Shown: in pieces, positions 59,099 through 64,000 of the stretch
Position numbering within the stretch: position 1 is the stretch's first letter
Layout: each line of letters starts with the position of its first letter
NCBI RefSeq assembly: GCF_027922005.1
Contig: NZ_BSEV01000006.1
Span: 62,001 to 126,000, forward strand
Origin: Streptosporangium carneum
Lineage (GTDB): Bacteria; Actinomycetota; Actinomycetes; Streptosporangiales; Streptosporangiaceae
DNA length: 64,000 bases
Reading direction: 5' to 3'
Translations under genes and position numbers: made by a program
Notes under the pieces: generated by a model
The model's input: the letters and a program-made list of their open reading frames with translations, nothing else
The model's database searches: none
Told to the model about the DNA's origin: nothing

Positions 59099-60870
59099 CA
59101 CGCGTCTCCTACCTGCTGCTCGTCCTCCCGGCCCGGGAAGGGGGCCGGGGTGCGCGTCCTGCGCCGCCTGACGGCGGCCAGCGCGCCCGCACTCACAAGT
59201 ATCAACAGCCACTCTGGCAGGGCGCCCACACGAGTGGCGAGGGTTTGGGCGGTCCGCACCGGAACGGTGAGGACGTTCATCGCGGGAACCAGTTCGCCGG
59301 TACGCCAGGCGATTTTTCCTTGGGGGGTCACATACGCGGATATACCCGTGATCGCGGAGGTGATCACCGCCCGGTTGTGCTCGACCGCGCGCAACTGCGA
59401 CATGGCGAGCTGCTGGGCGGGCAGGTTCGTCAGCGCGTACGTGGCGTTGTTGGTCTGCACGATCAGCGGGCTCGCCCCGGTCCTGGCGGTGCCGCCGACG
59501 ACGCCGTCGAAGGCCACCTCGTAGCAGTTGATCGCGCCGACGGTCACCGGGCCGAGCCTCAGGTCGCCGTCGCGGACGCCGGGCACCGACTGCTTGCCGA
59601 CCAGGCCCGCCCGTTCGAACAGGGCCAGCACGAGGTCCTTGAGGGGGGTGTACTCCCCGAAGGGGACCAGCTTCTGCTTGTCGTAGTAGGCGCCCGGCCC
59701 CGTGACCGGGTCCCACACCAGGCTGCGGGTCGCGCGGTTGTCCTCACCGATCCCGACCACGGCGCCGACCAGGACGGGCACCCCGATGTCCTTGACCGCG
59801 GCGTCGATCTGCCCGCGGGCGAGCTCGCTGCGGTAGGGGTCGATGTCGGTCGAGTTCTCCGGCAGCGCGACGAGGTCGGGCTTGGGGGTTCTGCCCTGCC
59901 GTACGGCCTGCGCCATCTCGTGGAGCATGCGGGTGTGGTTGCCCAGGACCACGGCGGGCTCGTCTCCCAGGGGGTTCATGCCCCTTCCCGGGACGTTTCC
60001 CTGGATGACCCCGACGGCCACGGTCCTGCCCTCGTCTCCCGGTCGGGGAACGGCAAACGCGGCGGCGGGGACGGCCAGCGCCCCCGCGAGCGGCAGGACG
60101 ACGGGGAGGGCGAGCCGGGAGGCGAGCGGCGACGCGGGCCTCGCCGTGGGCTCCGGCGCGGGCGGTACGGCGGACGGCGGGGCGGACGCCCTCCCGGGGC
60201 GGGTCCCCCTCGCGAGGGCCGCGAGCCTGAGCGCCGCCAGTGCGATCAGGCCGCCGCACAGGGCGACCGCGAAGGTCACCAGCGGCGCCCCGCCGAGGGC
60301 GGCGTACGGGGTGAAGGGCGACTCCCCCTGACTGAAGGCCACCCGGGCCCAGGGGAACCCGCCGAACGGGAAGGTCCCTCTGGCCCACTCCATCGTCACC
60401 CACAGCGCCGCGCCCCACAACGGCCACAGCGGCAGCCTGGAGGTCAGGGTGGCACAGACGGCCCAGACCGCGTAGAAGAGGCTCTCCATGGCCACCAGGC
60501 CCAGCCAGGCGTCCACTCCGATCGGGCTGACCCAGTGCAGCGCGGGCAGCAGGAAGGCGAGCCCGCCCAGGAAGCCGAGCCACAGGGCGCGGCGGGGGCG
60601 TGTGCCGCGCACGGCCAGCACGAGGAGCGCCACGCCGAACGGCGCGAGGAACCACAGCCCGAGCGGCGGGAAGGCGAGGAAGAGCAGCAGGCCGCCCGCG
60701 ACGGCGCCCACGGCCCTGACCGCGGGGAGGCGGCGCCGGAGAGACCGCGGGCGATCCCGCCGCGCGCCCTCCGCGGCCTCCCCCGGCACCGGGACGGCCG
60801 TCTTCTCCTGCACCACGGGCGGGGCTCCTTGTGCTGTCTCGGGACGGGTTGACACCCGGTCCTGACCCAT
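59098..60870 (-). CDS. lnt: Apolipoprotein N-acyltransferase
   Basis: 590-residue membrane enzyme that N-acylates the lipoprotein Cys. Eight or so helices (RAVGAVAGGLLLFLAFPPLGLWFLAPFGVALL first) flank a nitrilase domain with triad Glu (ALPENSTDIDPY), Lys (YYDKQKLVPFGEYTPL) and Cys (VGAINCYEVAFDG). A variable Pro/Ala stretch near residue 240 lies between helices. ATG 60870 is chosen; the 14-residue extension is unsupported. Overlaps ppm by one base. Confidence 0.93.
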   Translation of the reverse strand: MGQDRVSTRPETAQGAPPVVQEKTAVPVPGEAAEGARRDRPRSLRRRLPAVRAVGAVAGGLLLFLAFPPLGLWFLAPFGVALLVLAVRGTRPRRALWLGFLGGLAFLLPALHWVSPIGVDAWLGLVAMESLFYAVWAVCATLTSRLPLWPLWGAALWVTMEWARGTFPFGGFPWARVAFSQGESPFTPYAALGGAPLVTFAVALCGGLIALAALRLAALARGTRPGRASAPPSAVPPAPEPTARPASPLASRLALPVVLPLAGALAVPAAAFAVPRPGDEGRTVAVGVIQGNVPGRGMNPLGDEPAVVLGNHTRMLHEMAQAVRQGRTPKPDLVALPENSTDIDPYRSELARGQIDAAVKDIGVPVLVGAVVGIGEDNRATRSLVWDPVTGPGAYYDKQKLVPFGEYTPLKDLVLALFERAGLVGKQSVPGVRDGDLRLGPVTVGAINCYEVAFDGVVGGTARTGASPLIVQTNNATYALTNLPAQQLAMSQLRAVEHNRAVITSAITGISAYVTPQGKIAWRTGELVPAMNVLTVPVRTAQTLATRVGALPEWLLILVSAGALAAVRRRRTRTPAPFPGREDEQQVGDA

Positions 60871-60943
60871 CTTTCTAGCCCGAACGGTACCGCTCCACCG
60901 CCCCTGTCCCAAAGCACGAGATCAGGGGCGGGAAAACGGCAAC

Positions 60944-60974
60944 GGGGTGACCCTCTTCACACGAGGGCCACCCC
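60944..60974 (-). terminator. Imperfect hairpin, candidate terminator
   Basis: GGGGTG and CCCTC pair with GAGGG and CACCCC across one A-C mismatch. It lies between the HelD gene (stop 61345) and lnt. Confidence 0.5.
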
Positions 60975-61344
60975 GACGCTTGCGGCGCTCGCACGGGAGC
61001 GGGAAGAGGGCCCGGACAACCCTTCGGACCGGTTCCGTCCCGTCGGCGGCGAGCGCGGATTGCCGTTGTCTACTGGGTGTCCAGGCCCCTCCTGGGTCCA
61101 ACCCCCCGCCCGGATGGGGTGCCCCGCCTCGACGAAACGCCGGCCCTGCGCCTGGCTGTACGGACGGGGTGACCCCCGTCACGGGCGCAGGAACCGACGA
61201 TGCCGAAAGACGGCCAACCGGCCAGTCCCGTGCTGGACTGGGCAGCAAACTACCGACCCCAGCGCAGATGTCAACCGTGTCACCAGCAGCGCAAACACCA
61301 AGTTTTCGCAGCTGGGGCATGATCGACGAGAGCCGTCAATGCTC
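60975..61344. other. Gene-free stretch between helD-like gene and lnt
   Basis: 370 bp with no supported ORF. A second hairpin, CCAGTCC-N6-GGACTGG at 61222-61241, lies 104 bp past the HelD stop and may be its main terminator. The lnt promoter must lie in the last 100 bp, not resolved. Confidence 0.45.
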
Positions 61345-63612
61345 TCATGTGATCCGATGTCGCTCAAGTCGAGCGAGCGCCCGCGGCAGCGGGCCCGTGT
61401 GCACGACGCCAAGGCGCTGCGTCGCACGGGTCATCGCGACGTAAAGGTCGCTCGCCCCGCGAGGCGACTCCCCCAGGATCAGCTCGGGCTCGACCACGAT
61501 GACCGCGTCGAACTCGAGTCCCTTGGCGTCCGCGACGCTCAGGACCGCGACCGGGGCGTCGAGGGCGGAGGCTCCCCGGTCCGCCACGGCTCCGTCGACG
61601 GACCGGGTCACGAGCTCCCCGATCTCCGCCGCCGAGGCCTCGGGGACGATCACGACCAGGCGGCCGCCCTCGACGGCCTCGGCCTTGACCAGTTCCGGGA
61701 GGGAGCCGAGAGGGGAGGCGGCCCACGGGCGCGCGCCCGTCTCCCTGACCGAGGTGGGCGCGACGAGACCGGGGCCGACCAGTTCCAGCACGTCGGCGGC
61801 CACGGTCATCAGCTCGGCCGGGGTGCGGTAGTTGACGCTGAGGTGCTCCTCGCGCCAGCGTCCCGCCACGTAGGGGTCGAGCATCCGGCCCCAGGAGCGC
61901 ACCCCGGCCGAGGACCCGGTCTGCGCGAGGTCGCCGACGATCGTCATCGAGCGGCTCGGGCAGCGCCGCATCACCATCCGCCAGTCCATCGGCGACAGCT
62001 CCTGCGCCTCGTCCACGATGACGTGGCCGAAGGCCCAGGTGCGGTCGCCCGCGGCGCGTTCGGCGGTGGTGAGGTAGACGTCGTCGTTCAGGTGCCTGGC
62101 GGCGAACTTCTCCGCGTCCATGATCTCGGAGAGGCCCGTCAGCTCCAGCACCTCCCTGGCGTAGTTCAGCTGGTGCTGCCGTTCCTCGGCGGCCGCGGCG
62201 CGCGCCGCGGCCTGCTCCTCCTCGGCCATCCACGCCCCGGCCCGCAGCACCGACGGGTCGATGTCGCCGAGCAGCTCGGCGGCCTCGTCCAGCAGCGGCA
62301 CGTCCGACGCGGCCCACCAGTTCTCCCCCTTGCGCGGCGGCTCTCGCAGCATCAGCGCCCGCTCGGCCTCGCCGAGGTCGGCCGCGGCGTAGTCGAGCCG
62401 CTCGCGGGAGGTGAACAGGCCGATGAGGAGCTGTTGCGGGGTGGTGTAGGGCCACAGCCTGTTCAGCGCGGCCTTGACGGGCTGCTCGGTGCGCAGTTCC
62501 TCACGGATGTCGGCCAGCTCGTCGTCGTCGATCGTCCCCTTGCCGATCTGGTGGGCGGCCTGCCTGGCGAGCGCGTTGAGCAGGTGGCGGACGAAGATCC
62601 CGCGAGCCTCGTTGTGGGGCCGCCTCGAGCGGGCGGCCCGGTTGCGCGCGGCGTCCAGGACGCGCCCTTCGAGTTTGAGGGTGTAGCGGTCGAGACGGAT
62701 CTCGACCGGCTTGCGCGGCACCCGCTGCCGTTCGCGTACGGCCCGCGCGACGACCTGGGCCATCCGCGCGTCGCCCTTGACCGCCGCGACCTCGGGGCGC
62801 TCCCTGACCGTGGCGGTGACCCCGGGATACAGCTCGGCGACCGTGGACAGCAGCACGTCGGTCTCGCCCAGGGAGGGCAGCACCTGCTCGATGTAGCGCA
62901 GGAAGGTCAGGTTGGGGCCGAGGATGAGCACGCCCTTGCGGGCCAGCCTCTCCCTGTGGGTGTAGAGCAGGTAGGCCGCCCTGTGCAGGGCGACCACGGT
63001 CTTGCCCGTTCCCGGACCGCCCTGCACGACCAGCACGCCGTTGAGGTCGGAGCGGATGATCCGGTCCTGCTCGGACTGGATCGTGGCCACGATGTCGCGC
63101 ATCCGCCCGGTCCGCCTGGCGTCGATGGAGGCCAGCAGCGCGGCCTCGCCGTTGAGGGTGCTCACGTCCTCTTCGGTGAGGCTGTCGAGGTCGAGCAGGT
63201 CGTCGTCGATCCCGATGACCTGGCGCCCCTTGGTCTGCAGGTGGCGGCGGCGGGTGACGCCCATCGAGGCCGCGGGGGTCGCGCCGTAGAACGGCTGGGC
63301 CACCGGGGCCCGCCAGTCGATCAGCAACCGCCGCTGGTCGTCGTCGGCCAGGCCGATGCGGCCTATGTAGAGGGAGGTCTGGTCGGCGTTGTCGAGTCGT
63401 CCGAAGCACAGGCCGTTCTCGACCGCCCACAGGCGGCCCAGACGCTCGGCGTACATCCCGGCGAAGGTGTCCCGCTCGGAGCGGTTCTGGTGCGTGCCGC
63501 CGCCTCCGCCCTGCGCCAGCACGTCGTCCAGCTGGCGCTGGGTGCGCTCGCGCAGCAGATCGAGCCGCGCGTAGAGGACGGAGACGTACTCCTGCTCCCT
63601 GTCGAGCTCGAT
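61345..63612 (-). CDS. HelD-like superfamily 1 helicase (RNA polymerase recycling factor); start unresolved
   Basis: UvrD/Rep-type ATPase of about 755 residues. The N-terminal arm reads REQEYVSVLYARLDLLRERTQRQLDDVLAQ, then THQNRSERDTFAGMYAERLGRL; Walker A is QGGPGTGKTVVALHRAAYLLY; later motifs are VIVDEAQELSPMDWRMVMRRCP, VNYRTPAELM and LYVAMTRATQRLGVVH. HelD proteins pull RNA polymerase off DNA, and the HelR subset gives rifampicin tolerance. The coding homology continues upstream of the first in-frame start (GTG 63522) to about 63612, where no ATG, GTG or TTG is in frame; an ATG at 63635 is one base out of frame. Confidence 0.85.
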   Translation of the reverse strand: MELDREQEYVSVLYARLDLLRERTQRQLDDVLAQGGGGGTHQNRSERDTFAGMYAERLGRLWAVENGLCFGRLDNADQTSLYIGRIGLADDDQRRLLIDWRAPVAQPFYGATPAASMGVTRRRHLQTKGRQVIGIDDDLLDLDSLTEEDVSTLNGEAALLASIDARRTGRMRDIVATIQSEQDRIIRSDLNGVLVVQGGPGTGKTVVALHRAAYLLYTHRERLARKGVLILGPNLTFLRYIEQVLPSLGETDVLLSTVAELYPGVTATVRERPEVAAVKGDARMAQVVARAVRERQRVPRKPVEIRLDRYTLKLEGRVLDAARNRAARSRRPHNEARGIFVRHLLNALARQAAHQIGKGTIDDDELADIREELRTEQPVKAALNRLWPYTTPQQLLIGLFTSRERLDYAAADLGEAERALMLREPPRKGENWWAASDVPLLDEAAELLGDIDPSVLRAGAWMAEEEQAAARAAAAEERQHQLNYAREVLELTGLSEIMDAEKFAARHLNDDVYLTTAERAAGDRTWAFGHVIVDEAQELSPMDWRMVMRRCPSRSMTIVGDLAQTGSSAGVRSWGRMLDPYVAGRWREEHLSVNYRTPAELMTVAADVLELVGPGLVAPTSVRETGARPWAASPLGSLPELVKAEAVEGGRLVVIVPEASAAEIGELVTRSVDGAVADRGASALDAPVAVLSVADAKGLEFDAVIVVEPELILGESPRGASDLYVAMTRATQRLGVVHTGPLPRALARLERHRIT

Positions 63613-63767
63613 TTGACGGGTTGCCTTCGCTCCATTATGGTTGATACTAATGGGATACTCCGGACCATTGCGCTAGTTGTTGTGACAAACCATCACCCTA
63701 GCAGGTCCGTCGAGATGTTCGCCCATCCTCCGGCCATCACAGGTTGATTGCGGCATCCTCCCCGCGC

Positions 63768-63797
63768 TTGACTCGACTGACCTGGGTTCCTTAGATT
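63768..63797 (+). promoter_or_regulatory. Promoter of the right-edge ROK gene
   Basis: TTGACT (63768-63773), an 18-bp spacer and TAGATT (63792-63797). Same spacer as the ngc promoter. The predicted start falls at the edge of the palindrome that follows. Confidence 0.6.
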
Positions 63798-63804
63798 CTC
63801 TGGA

Positions 63805-63825
63805 AGTTAGGAAAGTTTCCTAACT
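63805..63825. promoter_or_regulatory. ROK operator, 21-bp perfect palindrome (CsnR-type box)
   Basis: Core GTTAGGAAAGTTTCCTAAC, extended by one matching A-T pair on the outside, centre G63815. AGGAAAGTTTCCT is, as I recall, the box bound by the Streptomyces ROK repressor CsnR. It overlaps the predicted transcription start of the ROK gene. Confidence 0.85.
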
Positions 63826-63871
63826 CCGCTATACGGGCGCCCCATATGGACATCGCCGACACGGAGGACCT

Positions 63872-64000
63872 GTGACCCAGCCCACCCCGGGCACTCCCAG
63901 CCTGCTGCGGGCGATCAACGACCGGGCCGCCCTGCAGGCACTCCTGGAGCGCGGACCGCTGACCCGGCCCGAGATCGGCGCGCTCACCGGCCTGTCCAAA
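63872..64000 (+). CDS. ROK family transcriptional regulator (3' truncated by window)
   Basis: The first 43 residues are visible: LLRAINDRAALQALLERGPLTRPEIGALTGLSK, the start of a ROK winged helix. GTG 63872 follows GGAGGAC. It is similar to the HTH of the ngc ROK protein (RTLNERATLELLLRSGPLTRGELESLTGLSK). With a CsnR-like box 47 bp upstream it is likely an autoregulated repressor of a sugar operon that continues beyond the window, perhaps for chitosan or glucosamine oligomers (inference). Confidence 0.82.
   Translation, partial: MTQPTPGTPSLLRAINDRAALQALLERGPLTRPEIGALTGLSK

Noticed and set aside
61060..63747. 895-codon plus-strand ORF antisense to the HelD gene
   Set aside because: Composition is typical of an antisense shadow (His/Gly/Arg/Val-rich) with no domain, and the opposite strand carries a clear helicase.

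Overview
The window is very GC-rich, densely coded DNA from an actinomycete, most likely a member of the Streptosporangiaceae or a close relative. That placement is an inference from gene content: an NgcEFG-type amino-sugar transporter, an HGxxP(A)W small membrane protein, an LLM F420-dependent oxidoreductase, split Lnt/Ppm genes, a HelD helicase, Spo0M, and several leaderless-looking promoters. I saw no rRNA, tRNA, transposase, integrase or CRISPR array. Both ends cut through genes: an antiporter on the left and a ROK regulator on the right.

1-13 kb: a cation/proton antiporter tail, a secreted PAF-acetylhydrolase-like esterase and a proline iminopeptidase. Next come four overlapping flavin (LLM) monooxygenase genes on the minus strand behind one palindrome, probably for scavenging sulfonates or similar compounds. 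A secreted serine hydrolase, YjbR, DUF2203, DoxX and phosphotriesterase-like genes follow. A small HTH gene and a Clp-N gene close the block, driven by a promoter whose -35 and -10 elements sit inside two palindromes.

13-27 kb: a C4-dicarboxylate/amino-acid symporter, a STAS protein, a MarR regulator divergent from a tiny membrane protein, and a sugar ABC operon (two permeases and a lipoprotein) divergent from a Gfo/Idh oxidoreductase with a ROK regulator next to it. Then a NarL-type two-component pair, a DnaQ-TerB-BRCT nuclease and a PemK-like protein.

27-30 kb: a compact class IV lanthipeptide locus, made of a three-domain LanL synthetase and, 13 bp downstream, a 36-residue precursor that ends in SNCRIHPFCTDN.

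30-43 kb: a methyltransferase, DUF3152, a LysR/quinone oxidoreductase pair, MazG-like and VOC genes, and glutamate dehydrogenase between a 40-bp perfect palindrome and a 35-bp tandem repeat. The amino-sugar uptake operon ngcE-ngcF-ngcG-ROK-PIG-L deacetylase follows. Its promoter and operator match the architecture of the promoter and operator before the ROK gene at the right edge.

43-64 kb: an F420 oxidoreductase, Spo0M, two secreted proteases, GNAT, an FAD oxidase, a WPD-loop phosphatase, and a tightly overlapping four-gene peptide-maturation operon (ATP-grasp ligase, PpiC-related protein, a 61-residue HlyD-like stub, C39-peptidase ABC exporter) with no visible precursor gene. After it come an ECF sigma factor with a permuted Ada/Ogt repair protein, SRPBCC, FxsA, the translationally coupled lnt-ppm pair, and a HelD helicase without an obvious start codon.

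The most novel material is the lanL/lanA pair, the orphan ATP-grasp/C39 operon, and the operator architectures at 8.4, 12.4, 37.4 and 63.8 kb.
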